The notes under the pieces are model-generated. The model made no database searches, was not told the origin of the DNA, and saw only the letters and a program-made list of their open reading frames with translations. Positions 35,501-42,391 of a stretch of 49,638 bases of DNA are shown here, one piece after another. The stretch spans positions 1-49,638 of the forward strand of contig JADZEX010000094.1 in assembly GCA_020850355.1 (NCBI GenBank), written 5' to 3'. This stretch comes from Fimbriimonadaceae bacterium (GTDB lineage Bacteria > Armatimonadota > UBA10988). How positions within the stretch are numbered: the first letter of the stretch is position 1; every line of letters starts with the position of its first letter. Made by a program: the position numbers and the translations under genes.

Positions 35501-36227
35501 GCCCGGTGTCGAGACGGATCGGCGCGGCGTCGGGCAGTTGCAGCCGGTAGTCGCCAGCCACCGCGCCGGTGCCGCCCTGGTAGGGCGGGTGCAACTGCAC
35601 CGCATCGCGCGTCGCGCCGCGGGTGCTGCTGGTGCCGAAGGCATAGTTGGCCCGACTGCGCGGATCGGTCGTCGTCCCGGCCGGTAGCGCATAGGCGGCG
35701 CCCTGTTGGGGCAGCACCACCACCCGCCCGGGTCGAAGCCTGGCCAAAGCCAGCGCGCCGCTCCCCGCGACGACGGTCAGCGGCAGCTTGGCACCGGCCG
35801 GGTCCGCACCCAGATCGCTGGTCGCCCCGACCGCCGGCGGCGGTTCGGCGGCCACCACCAGCACGGTGTGCCACTCCTCGGCGCCGAACTTGGCGCTGGC
35901 GTGGATCGGGTAGAACACCTTGTAAGTGCCCGCACCCATGCGGATCGGGAACTCGACCCGCACGCTTTGCCCCGCCGCCACACTGACCGGCCGGGTGGCC
36001 GGCGCATCGACCGTCCAGGTGTCGATTACTGCCGCGGTGACCGTCCCGCTGACCGCCACGGCGCGGCGGTTGGTGATCGTCACAGGCACCGCGCGGGGCG
36101 CGTCGAGCGCCGTCCAGGCCGGCTGCTCCGCAATCTCGAGCCGCACCCCGTCCCGCTCAACGACGGCCGGCGACCAGCCGTAGGCCGCCCCGACCGCGCC
36201 CAACAGTACGACGAGCCAGCAGCGCAT
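32535..36227 (-). CDS. very large secreted glycoside-hydrolase-like protein (GH101/TIM-barrel type)
   Basis: 1,230 residues from ATG 36227, with GGGAGAAGG upstream and signal peptide MRCWLVVLLGAVGAAYG; a start 11 codons upstream lacks these. The N-terminal 140 residues look like an Ig-like fold. Residues 200-345 include a jelly-roll carbohydrate-binding-like part (WEPWSVDLSSYRGQTVTLRL). Residues 400-600 form a beta-sandwich as before the barrel in GH101-like enzymes. The barrel carries KMCVDQWGGDY, FVKHVWQRWGYDYRLPD, LHDNYIDYYPD and GLDGIFIDVWSA (Asp near 733), which resembles the nucleophile strand of endo-alpha-N-acetylgalactosaminidase and related DUF5696-type families. C-terminal beta domains end the protein. 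Substrate unknown; an exported polysaccharide or glycoprotein hydrolase is likely. Confidence 0.68.
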   Translation of the reverse strand: MRCWLVVLLGAVGAAYGWSPAVVERDGVRLEIAEQPAWTALDAPRAVPVTITNRRAVAVSGTVTAAVIDTWTVDAPATRPVSVAAGQSVRVEFPIRMGAGTYKVFYPIHASAKFGAEEWHTVLVVAAEPPPAVGATSDLGADPAGAKLPLTVVAGSGALALARLRPGRVVVLPQQGAAYALPAGTTTDPRSRANYAFGTSSTRGATRDAVQLHPPYQGGTGAVAGDYRLQLPDAAPIRLDTGLAIRDSSPAEGASDGVTFRVLVSAGGAFREVAQQHSAAKVWEPWSVDLSSYRGQTVTLRLLGDPGPAHNTSCDSAFWGAPLLRVGAPLPVEAADAKAARAQLAATAAQAVSRGQSVAAPAVGWRLQSPLGDLGAAVVPGPAGLLDAQIAFAGQPGGVVYDGFTAEVAGAGLLQQLTSGAVTAERVGEALQVTHRIGYQGRSVPAVATVRPAAGALQIAWAMPGVQRDQRGQPRYTKLHLGPASVATQQVYFGHGHVLEGCPKFSLGYGGFSVTTRYVGADYANGLALVSASDPVPDRFEHDQASHLTTLVAHHDATFTYVPSATGAFAAARQWRAVANLPMSPGVPAIRGKMCVDQWGGDYRQAANDLALASAYGIDEAVFVKHVWQRWGYDYRLPDIWPPAGNRADFDAMAAAAKLNGRLFVLHDNYIDYYPDATGFSYDHIGFNEDGTPRLAWLNEGRNARSYKWLPTALQPFLESNLRTLEREVGLDGIFIDVWSAAPPVDQYDRAGNFLPKMVDTAASAKGFDTARQILGGPTLSEAGHDGLIGHLDAAQADHLTVQREGARHELKLDFTQWDRVPWFDMGHHGKFVLLAGGLGPRYSGERPTALHGYGSDDYLSLTVLGGRTPMCDGPFYRRTVSTYYLLQPLCAELERQELLAHAFDGAAVTRQRVTWSNGAVTVNRGPTDWTVDGTVLPEYGFVARAGALRADISRRDGVISASSQAPGLLFVDARPPYDFRSNRLGIAPRVTGCRDLGGGRFELTMAWTVTSPAPASARAFFHVCGPGELLPGWVKNSDILFQLGHNVTADKLTTVGTHQVLLTGTLPDGLKPGTLTLKYGVYDPERGGQRYELDAPVVDEGRFDGGTLTVTGGGPAAKVAHIPTTKVLEPGRYNTAGRVLGFGAVRTNGAFRLDTRQNPWRLTLLPGSRPAEVALQLDRLGAAGGRLTKIEQVDPAGRVVATVAPPAAGPAVRFGTAAQAFGYRLTVVR

Positions 36228-36302
36228 CACCTTCTCCCGCCACCGCGCCGAACCTGGCACGGCTGCACCTTGGACGACGGAGTTCGTCGGATCGTCGCCG
36301 CT

Positions 36303-36337
36303 CCCTGCGACCGGCCGGTCAGCCGACGCTGAGCGGC
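36303..36337. repeat. 35-bp direct repeat, left copy
   Basis: Identical over all 35 bases to 38256-38290 and in the same orientation. It begins CCCTGCGACCGGCCGG and ends GCTGAGCGGC, and includes the 12-base palindrome GACCGGCCGGTC. This copy lies outside any gene, between the glycosidase-like gene and the nuclease-like gene. Confidence 0.9.
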
Positions 36338-36349
36338 AAACGGTGTCGG

Positions 36350-37021
36350 CTAGGATCCATCGTCCTGCAGCCGCGTCAGCAGGTCATCGAGAGTACCAAA
36401 GCTGCCGATGTGGCCGGTGTCGTGTAGCCGCTCCACGAGACGATCGTAGTACGACCCGCTGGCCGCCTGACCCGGCTTCTGCTTGCTGTACACGGTGCCG
36501 CGTGCTTGAAAGACGCTCCGGAGGTACTGCAAGTGATACTGGGAGCGGGTCTGTGTGGCGTCAGGCGCTTCCATCTGTTCGGGGTCGCGCTTCCGAACAT
36601 CATAGTGCTGGAGTGCCCGCCTCAGATCGGCCGACTGGGGATTGGCCGCGACCATTCTGCGATTGCCTAGTAGCCACGTCTCAATGCAGCACACCTGAAC
36701 TATCACCACCAGCTCGGCGCCGATGGCATCCACGCCAACGGCCGCCTGGACCTCATCGCGCAGAGCCATTGGATCATGATCATCGGAGTCGAGGGATACT
36801 ACAAAGTGGCTGATGCAGCGGTACCGGCGAATGTCGGCGGCGGCGGCGGCAATGTGGTCCAGAATGCTAGGGTAGCCGTAACCACTGAGCAGCAGCAGGT
36901 TGTTCGCCGTGACTTGGTCAATACTGCCGACTTCCTGAAGCCACGGCAAGCGGTGCCTGAGCCAGCCCCGGTAGACGGCCGGCTCTGTGCGCCTACCCTC
37001 GACCAGGAGGTACAGGTTCAC
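36350..37021 (-). CDS. TOPRIM-like nuclease subunit of a putative defence pair (DUF4276-like)
   Basis: 223 residues from GTG 37021, overlapping the ATPase stop by four bases. The N-terminus MNLYLLVEGRRTEPAVYRGW has the strand-Glu pattern of TOPRIM domains (Glu8, then Thr12-Glu13). HFVVSLDSDDHDP (Asp78, Asp80, Asp81) supplies the D-x-D metal motif. CIETWLLGN (residues 112-120) resembles the ExWLL signature of DUF4276/RloB/DUF4435-like nucleases. In known systems such subunits work with an SMC-like ATPase (AbiL, PARIS, split OLD). It has a low-G+C composition like its partner and no relation to the genes around. I infer a nuclease activated through the ATPase; the family assignment rests on motifs only. 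Confidence 0.65.
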   Translation of the reverse strand: MNLYLLVEGRRTEPAVYRGWLRHRLPWLQEVGSIDQVTANNLLLLSGYGYPSILDHIAAAAADIRRYRCISHFVVSLDSDDHDPMALRDEVQAAVGVDAIGAELVVIVQVCCIETWLLGNRRMVAANPQSADLRRALQHYDVRKRDPEQMEAPDATQTRSQYHLQYLRSVFQARGTVYSKQKPGQAASGSYYDRLVERLHDTGHIGSFGTLDDLLTRLQDDGS

Positions 37022-38154
37022 TGCACACCATGCCGGTACTCTGGCGTATTCATCAGACGCATGAACTGTTGATGCCGCGAGACGCCTTGGAGCGCTGGCA
37101 AGGCAGCCGCTGGCCGGACGTCAACCACTGCGCCGCGGCGCTGGACAAGGCGCCAGCACTCGATCGGGATGTTGTTGATGATGTAGGGGTGGTGACTGGT
37201 CAGGATGTACTGCACCCGCCCGCGGCGTGCCATGACGTTCGCAGTAATGGTATCCAGACAGTTGACACCCAGACCATTCTCGAACTCATCAATGAGGATG
37301 ATGGTGTCATCGGGAGCCAGGGCATCCTCCAACAGATGCACCAAGGACCGCTGCATCCCAGCCGACATGATCGGCCAAGTCACCCAACCACGAACGCCAA
37401 GCTCCTTGCAGGCCGTCACCAGTGGTTCGTCGCGCAGGCCATAGCGACTGCGCCAGTCGGGTACATACTGGCTCAGGGGGCCGATCTCCAAGTTGCGCAC
37501 CGTTGGGAAGATGCTGCAGTAGTCAGACTTGATCTTGGCAAAGTCCTCAACGCAGTTCTGTTGAAGCAGGTAGGCGCGTACCAGGATGGGAATATCCACC
37601 AGGGATCGAATGGCCTCGGGAGTGCGCGAGGCTTCTTGCAGAGTTTGGATGTCGCTCGCCATCCTGGAGTACGAGATAGTCGCATCACGGTGGCGGTCCA
37701 CTTCGCTGAAGAGCATGCGGCGCATCACGTTGGCGACAGGGGCGATGCGTTCCACTTCGTCAAACAGTGCCACCGCACTGAAGGCTCGCGTGAACTTCGG
37801 GTAGTCGCGGCCACTGAGGGTGAAGCGCGAGCGGCTTCGTTCGACGATGACGTCGCCGTTGTAGGAAAGGGACTCTGCCGCCATCAGGGCCTCGGCCTCG
37901 GGCCGTTGCGAGGGTGCACCCGTCTTGCCGGTCCAGCGAAACCGCTTGGCGCCGGAGTGGATCTCCATCTCCCAGGTGATCTTTGGCGGGAGTCGCTCGC
38001 CCAGAGCGATTCGGCGCATCGTGCGCAGCGCGTCGAGCACTCGGGTCTTGCCCGCCCCAGAAACGCCGATCAGCAGATTCAGCTCGCCAAGCTCCGCGGA
38101 CCGCAACTCCCAGTTCTGCACGCCATCCTTGAATGCAAAGCGATCTACGGGCAT
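37018..38154 (-). CDS. SMC/OLD-like AAA ATPase of a putative defence pair
   Basis: 378 residues from ATG 38154, with GGAGGA six to seven bases upstream; the frame is open a further 33 codons, back into the repeat, without a better start. ATPase motifs: Walker A GVSGAGKT (residues 30-37), signature-like SAGMQRSL (264-271), Walker B IILIDEFEN (285-293) and switch histidine in LTSHHPYI (318-325). This order is that of AAA_15/AAA_21 ATPases in OLD, RloA/PrrC-type, AbiLi and PARIS AriA proteins. The middle part (about 90-250) is an insert that likely forms a coiled or sensor region. There is no TOPRIM domain in this polypeptide; the next gene supplies it. Phage defence is inferred from this architecture. 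Confidence 0.78.
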   Translation of the reverse strand: MPVDRFAFKDGVQNWELRSAELGELNLLIGVSGAGKTRVLDALRTMRRIALGERLPPKITWEMEIHSGAKRFRWTGKTGAPSQRPEAEALMAAESLSYNGDVIVERSRSRFTLSGRDYPKFTRAFSAVALFDEVERIAPVANVMRRMLFSEVDRHRDATISYSRMASDIQTLQEASRTPEAIRSLVDIPILVRAYLLQQNCVEDFAKIKSDYCSIFPTVRNLEIGPLSQYVPDWRSRYGLRDEPLVTACKELGVRGWVTWPIMSAGMQRSLVHLLEDALAPDDTIILIDEFENGLGVNCLDTITANVMARRGRVQYILTSHHPYIINNIPIECWRLVQRRGAVVDVRPAAALPALQGVSRHQQFMRLMNTPEYRHGVQ

Positions 38155-38255
38155 CGTCGGTCCTCCGCTCGCCGTAATGGTGACCCGACCGGCAAGTTGC
38201 GGCCTATCGGACCCAGTTCCTTCAGATCGCGGAGACCGGATCGCAACGCGCATTG

Positions 38256-38290
38256 CCCTGCGACCGGCCGGTCAGCCGACGCTGAGCGGC
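38256..38290. repeat. 35-bp direct repeat, right copy
   Basis: Same sequence as 36303-36337. Its last 19 bases are the stop codon and final codons of the gene at 38272-38931, so the repeat unit reaches into a coding 3' end, as attachment sites often do. Confidence 0.9.
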
Positions 38291-38931
38291 GGTTGGCGGG
38301 GAGTCAACAGGAACAGCGCCGGTTCGTCGGGCGGGCAGCGCAGCAGCAGGGGCTCGTCGGGAGCAGGGCGGCTGGCGCCGGCGACCGCACCATCGAACGG
38401 GTCGATCAACAGCAGCCAGCGCGGGCCGGGTGGCGGCAGCGGCAGCGCGCCGCCGGCGGGGGCGTAACCGGCGAGCTCGTCGCCAGCACCGCGCAGGGCC
38501 CAGCCGGGTGGGGCGGGCTGCGGTTGCCAGCCAGCGACGTCGGCGGTTTGGCTGGCGAGGGCCACCAGCGGCGCCAACGCCGCGGCCGGGCCGGCCAGCA
38601 GCAGGTGGCCGGCGAACAGCGCGGCCCAGGCGGCGGCGACGTCGCCCACCTCGTGGACCTGGCTGGCGTCAGTCAGCACGTGCGGCTCGGACGGCAGCAG
38701 GCCGGGCGGCGCCAGCACGCCGATCCCGGCACGGCGGGCGGTGTCCTTGGCAACCACCGCGGCGTCGGCCGCCGCGGCGGCCAGCCGGACGCCGTTGAAG
38801 CCGGCGGCGGCCAGTTCACGCACGGCGCTGCGGATGCGCGCCACGCCTCGGGGCAGCGCCAGGTCAGCGGCCAGCAGCAGGGTCGCCTGGCCCTTGCAGA
38901 TCGCCCCCTGGGCCGTGAAGGTGACGGGCAT
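38272..38931 (-). CDS. uncharacterised protein resembling part of a glycosidase TIM barrel
   Basis: 219 residues. The stretch VARIRSAVRELAAAGFNGVRL, AVVAKDTARRAGIGVLAPPGLLPSEPHV follows the pattern of the early strands of GH2/GH5-like barrels (search helix, FNxVRL strand, then DxADRxGIxV). The usual acid/base Glu region is missing and the protein ends with a Leu/Pro-rich tail ending at PLSVG. It has no signal peptide. It starts one base after the TPM gene stop, so it belongs to the nucleotidyltransferase - TPM operon. Its last codons form part of the 35-bp repeat. It may be a non-catalytic remnant or an independent binding protein. Confidence 0.5.
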   Translation of the reverse strand: MPVTFTAQGAICKGQATLLLAADLALPRGVARIRSAVRELAAAGFNGVRLAAAAADAAVVAKDTARRAGIGVLAPPGLLPSEPHVLTDASQVHEVGDVAAAWAALFAGHLLLAGPAAALAPLVALASQTADVAGWQPQPAPPGWALRGAGDELAGYAPAGGALPLPPPGPRWLLLIDPFDGAVAGASRPAPDEPLLLRCPPDEPALFLLTPRQPPLSVG

Positions 38932-38932
38932 C

Positions 38933-39868
38933 TCAGTTCTCCCAGCCGCCGGCCCCCAGCGCGCCGAAGCCGGTCACGCCGAAGCCGCCGCGGCCGACCA
39001 CCGGCGCCGCCATCCGGCGCCCGAGGCGCGCTGCCCGCGGCTCGCGGGGCAGCTCCGGGGTCGTCCAGGCAAAGGCCACCGGCAGCACCGCCAGGCAGCC
39101 CGCGACCATGAACCACTCGACGCGGAAGCGCAACAGACAGAACAGGCCGAGGTACAGCAGCAGCGCCGGCAGGCTCAGGCCAACCGCCCGCGCCAGGCCG
39201 AGGCGGACCGCCAGGACGGCCCCGACCAGCAGGGTTGGCAGCAGCACCAGCCAGCGCCAGCTCAACCAGGGGCGGAGCGGCCGGGGCTCGAACGGCGGCT
39301 CGGCGGCGGGCGCGGCCGACGCCGGAGCGGCGGCCGCGGTCAGCCCGACAGCCTTCCCCAGCCGGTCACAAGCCACCGACAGCGCATCGCCGACGGCGCT
39401 GGTGCTGCGGCTGGCCAACGCCGGCTTGAGCTGGTCGGTGACCACCTGGTAGCGCAGCGCCGCCGTCACTTTGCGGTCCAGCGTGGGAGTTACCGCGCAG
39501 GTCACCCCGCCGCTGGTGAGGTGCAGCAGCAGCACGCCGCGGCGCGGCGGGCCCGTCGCCGGGACCGTCGGCGGTGGCACCTCGAGGGGGTTGGGCGGCT
39601 GGGCGACCCAGGCGGTCAACAGCGCGGCCGCGTCGGCTGGCGTCCCCTCGTCGCCGCGGATCAGCAAGATCAGGAACTCCACCCCGGTGGTGCTGCGGAT
39701 CGCGGCGATCTTCTCGGTCAGCACCCGTGCCCGTCCGCCCGGCAGCAGCTCGGCGAGGTCCCAGACCCCGGCCTCCCAACGTCCCGGCGGTGGCGCCGCC
39801 GACCCGACGCAGGTCGCCAACAGGACCAGCCCCAGCCACGACCGGCCAAGTCTGCCCCGCTGACGCAT
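38933..39868 (-). CDS. TPM-domain membrane protein (YgcG-like)
   Basis: 311 residues with an N-terminal signal (LGRSWLGLVLLATCVGSAA). The TPM domain (about residues 30-175) runs from VWDLAELLPGGRARVLTEKI through TGVEFLILLIRGDEGTPADAAALLTAWV to RRGVLLLHLTSGGVTCAV. Two membrane helices follow (WLVLLPTLLVGAVLAV and LALLLYL-type segment), then a Gly-rich end (GRGGFGVTGFG), which is the usual TPM-protein tail. TPM domains act in photosystem II repair in plants, but in most bacteria their role is unknown and links to membrane protein quality control are only proposed. ATG overlaps the upstream stop by one base (TGATG). Confidence 0.78.
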   Translation of the reverse strand: MRQRGRLGRSWLGLVLLATCVGSAAPPPGRWEAGVWDLAELLPGGRARVLTEKIAAIRSTTGVEFLILLIRGDEGTPADAAALLTAWVAQPPNPLEVPPPTVPATGPPRRGVLLLHLTSGGVTCAVTPTLDRKVTAALRYQVVTDQLKPALASRSTSAVGDALSVACDRLGKAVGLTAAAAPASAAPAAEPPFEPRPLRPWLSWRWLVLLPTLLVGAVLAVRLGLARAVGLSLPALLLYLGLFCLLRFRVEWFMVAGCLAVLPVAFAWTTPELPREPRAARLGRRMAAPVVGRGGFGVTGFGALGAGGWEN

Positions 39869-40971
39869 CAGGTGGCCTCAGCCGGCGCGTCGGCGGGCGG
39901 CGGGTCGGCCACCTCCGCCGCGGGCACGGCCGCGGCGGCTGGCTCCGGCTCCGGGGGTGCGGCGGGCGGTGGCTGGTCGCTGGCCGCCGGCTCCGGCGTG
40001 GTCTCGGCGACCGGCTCGGCCACCGCGGCCGCGGCGGCGCTCGGCGCCTCGTCTGGCACCGCCGCGGGCGGCGACTCGTCCGGCCCGGCGGCCGGACCGG
40101 CCGGCGGGGTAGACGGCGCGGGGGCCTCCGGCGCGACGTCGGCCGCCGCGTCGGGGACGGCCGCGCTGGTCTCGGCCGGCGTCAGGGCCAGTTGCTCGGT
40201 CGGCGCGGCCGGCGGGGCCTTCTTGCTGCTCTTGCTGGCGGGCTCCAGTTGGCGCAGGGCGGCAGTGATAACTTCGCACCAGGCGTCGAACAGGCCGGGC
40301 AGCCGGCTCCGCTCGGGCACCTCACCCTCAAACCGCAGCGCGTGCAGCCGGCGCAGCGTGTCGAGGTCCAGCTTGAGAGTCCGCGCCACCTCGCCGAGCG
40401 TGACCAGCGGCGTGCTGTCGGCCGGCCGGCCGTGCAACCGCAGGGCATTGCGCAAGAGATGCAGCAGACTGCCGTAACTGCGGTCGAGCAGCGCCACCAG
40501 CTCGCGCGGCGCCGCCCCGGCGTAGGCCGCGCGCAGCCGGAAGAGCTTGTCGCGCAGCTCCACCCGCAGTTGTGCCCGCAACGCGTTGGGTCCGCAGGGC
40601 AGCTTGCCCAGGGGACTCTCGCCATGCAGCAGGCGGTGCTGCCCGCGGATATCGAGCACGATGCTGGGGGTGCTGGCGGCCACCGCGCGGAGGTCGTCGA
40701 GGGTCAGCAGAACCGGCCGCAACTGCACCGCCCGGCGGGCCGCGCAGTGCCCGGCAGCCGCGGTCAGGTCGGCGGCGCGGACCGTGTCGAGCAGCAGCAA
40801 GAGGTTGACGTCGGAGCGGCCGGGGCGGTAGCCGCCCTGCACGGCACTGCCGTAGAGCAGGACCGCCGCCAGCCGCGGGCCGTATTCCGCCACGAGGCGC
40901 GGGACGCTGTCGGCCACCGCCTGGGATACCGCGGAGGGTAAGCCGAGACCGTCGAGCGCGTCGTTGACCAT
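39868..40971 (-). CDS. nucleotidyltransferase-domain protein with a long Ala/Pro-rich tail
   Basis: 367 residues from ATG 40971; the frame stays open upstream but that part is antisense of the LarA-like gene. The N-terminal half is a minimal nucleotidyltransferase (Pol beta superfamily): LLYGSAVQGGYRPGRSDVNLLLLLD. The GS and first Asp of the motif GS-x(n)-D-x-D are present, but the second Asp is Asn (DVN). A helical HEPN-like or DUF4111-like part follows (ELRDKLFRLRAAYAG, LLHLLRNALRLHG). From about residue 250 the chain is low-complexity Ala, Pro and Glu. Weakened catalysis or a binding role is possible. It leads an operon with the TPM protein and the 219-residue protein. Confidence 0.7.
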   Translation of the reverse strand: MVNDALDGLGLPSAVSQAVADSVPRLVAEYGPRLAAVLLYGSAVQGGYRPGRSDVNLLLLLDTVRAADLTAAAGHCAARRAVQLRPVLLTLDDLRAVAASTPSIVLDIRGQHRLLHGESPLGKLPCGPNALRAQLRVELRDKLFRLRAAYAGAAPRELVALLDRSYGSLLHLLRNALRLHGRPADSTPLVTLGEVARTLKLDLDTLRRLHALRFEGEVPERSRLPGLFDAWCEVITAALRQLEPASKSSKKAPPAAPTEQLALTPAETSAAVPDAAADVAPEAPAPSTPPAGPAAGPDESPPAAVPDEAPSAAAAAVAEPVAETTPEPAASDQPPPAAPPEPEPAAAAVPAAEVADPPPADAPAEAT

Positions 40972-41009
40972 GCACCACCCGCCGCGCCCCCGGGCCACGC
41001 GACGGGCGT

Positions 41010-41039
41010 ATCGTAAAGCGCGGCGAGGGCGCTTGTCAA
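41010..41039 (-). promoter_or_regulatory. promoter of the nucleotidyltransferase operon
   Basis: TTGACA (41034-41039, overlapping the stop codon of the LarA-like gene) and TACGAT (41010-41015), 18 bases apart on the minus strand. The spacer also forms AAGCGC/GCGCTT (41016-41021 and 41029-41034), which followed by TTTAC could end the upstream transcript. Confidence 0.5.
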
Positions 41040-42337
41040 GCAGCCTCGAAGGCGCTCCGCAGGGCCCACAGCCCGGTCGCCGGGTTGGCGATGAAGAAGA
41101 ACCGTTCGCCGTCGGGCAACGTGTTCCAGCCATCGCGGAGCTGCTCCGGTCGGTACCGCGCGATGGCCGTGGCGAGGTCGCCGTAGGCGAAGTTGGCGCC
41201 CTCGACCTCGGCGCGGGTGAGGTGGCCCGGGCAGTAGGTGATCCGGAAGCGATCCTCGCTGGATCCATGGATCAGATGCGCCGCCGCCGAGAGGTTGGCT
41301 CGCAGGTCGGCCTGGGCCTCGACCGCCGCCAAGGTGGCTGGCGTGCCGCGGTAGCCGTACTTGCGGATCAGCGCATCGATGGCCGCGTCCTCGCCGAACT
41401 CGCGCAGGCCCGGCGCCAGGATCAGCAACTCGCCGCCAGCGGCCAGCGCCATGCGGGTGCGGTAGACCGCCTTGTTGCCCAGCCAGGTGGACTTGAACTC
41501 GTCGGGATCGAGCCACACCACGACGCGCTCAAGGGGGGCGTCGAGCAGGTCGAGGTTGACCTGCTGCGCCAGCCGGGCCGCCTGCAGGTAGGTCTCGCGG
41601 TCGTCGCCCAGCCAGAGCCCGCGGGTCACCATGCCGCCGTCGGCCAGCCGCTCGCGGACGGTCAGGGCGTAGCAGATCGGCAGGTCGCCGCAGAAGTGCT
41701 CGGCCGCGTAGTCGAAGACCCGCCGCACCGGCGTGTCGGCGCGGCCCATGATGCGCTCCATGCCGTAGGCCGCGCCCAGGAAGTGCGACTTGTTGATGAT
41801 GTCGCTACCGCCGACCCCGACGAAGAGGTTCTTGTTCTGGTTGGCCAGCCCAATCACCTCGTGCGGTACGACCTGGCCGACCGACAGGATCAGGTCGTAG
41901 TCGCCCTCGACCAGGTAACGGCTGACGGCGATCTCCATGTCGTAGGCGACGCGGCCCTCGGAGACCTGCTGCACGAAGTCAGCCGGCACGACGCCCCGCC
42001 GCACAATGCCGCCGCGCCAGTCGTGCACCAGGAAGCGCGCCGGATCGAGGCCGGGGAACATCGTCTGGATCTGCGCCGCCGTCATCGGGCTGTGGGTGCC
42101 CAGGGCGGGCAGGATGTCGACCGTCACGTCGGGACCGAGCAGTTCGTCCAGCAGCACGGTCAGCTCGCCGGCCCCGGAGTGGTACCGCGTGAAGTCGGGC
42201 GGCACCACGAGCACGCGACGCAGGGGCCCGATCTGGTCGAGCGCGCTGACCAGCAGGTCGCGGCAGGCCGCCCGGTCGAGCAACAGGTCGGCCCCACCTC
42301 GACCAGCGAGGCAGGAGAAGCGCGTCTTGGTCAGCAT
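41036..42337 (-). CDS. LarA-like / DUF2088 family protein
   Basis: 433 residues from ATG 42337, with GGAGGA six bases upstream; the open frame runs much further but that part is antisense of the mutase gene. The N-terminal lactate-racemase-like domain is shown by VLVVPPDFTRYHSG, LPALGTHSPMTAAQI (with the conserved His) and GVVPADFVQQV, then SVGQVVPHEVIGLANQNKNLFVGVGGSDIINKSHFLG. LarA carries a nickel-pincer cofactor and interconverts hydroxyacid stereoisomers; this branch lacks lar cofactor genes here. The substrate may be a sugar acid or another 2-hydroxyacid. It is divergent from the mutase-like gene. Confidence 0.75.
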   Translation of the reverse strand: MLTKTRFSCLAGRGGADLLLDRAACRDLLVSALDQIGPLRRVLVVPPDFTRYHSGAGELTVLLDELLGPDVTVDILPALGTHSPMTAAQIQTMFPGLDPARFLVHDWRGGIVRRGVVPADFVQQVSEGRVAYDMEIAVSRYLVEGDYDLILSVGQVVPHEVIGLANQNKNLFVGVGGSDIINKSHFLGAAYGMERIMGRADTPVRRVFDYAAEHFCGDLPICYALTVRERLADGGMVTRGLWLGDDRETYLQAARLAQQVNLDLLDAPLERVVVWLDPDEFKSTWLGNKAVYRTRMALAAGGELLILAPGLREFGEDAAIDALIRKYGYRGTPATLAAVEAQADLRANLSAAAHLIHGSSEDRFRITYCPGHLTRAEVEGANFAYGDLATAIARYRPEQLRDGWNTLPDGERFFFIANPATGLWALRSAFEAA

Positions 42338-42360
42338 AGGATCCTCCGCGGCGTGGCGCC

Positions 42361-42369
42361 ATTGTAGCA
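42361..42369 (-). promoter_or_regulatory. extended -10 promoter of the LarA-like gene
   Basis: TGCTACAAT on the minus strand fits the extended -10 form (TG-n-TATAAT with one mismatch), 24 bases before the ATG. No -35 consensus is needed for such promoters and none is seen. Confidence 0.5.
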
Positions 42370-42391
42370 GACGGGCCGCGGGAGACGTGTC

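Larger units (their letters stand above)
36338..38255. mobile_element. putative laterally acquired two-gene defence cassette
   Basis: The 1.9 kb between the 35-bp repeats holds only the ATPase and TOPRIM-like genes. Its base composition is visibly less G+C-rich than the flanks (by eye roughly 55-60 % against about 70 %), with many A/T-ending codons. Repeat plus cassette is about 1.95 kb. There is no integrase, transposase or terminal inverted repeat, so movement would need a recombinase in trans, or the repeats may be the scar of an older event. Confidence 0.6.

Noticed and set aside
36303-38290. The 35-bp repeats as terminal repeats or target duplications of an insertion sequence
   Set aside because: They are direct, far longer than usual target duplications, without inverted ends, and no transposase lies between them.
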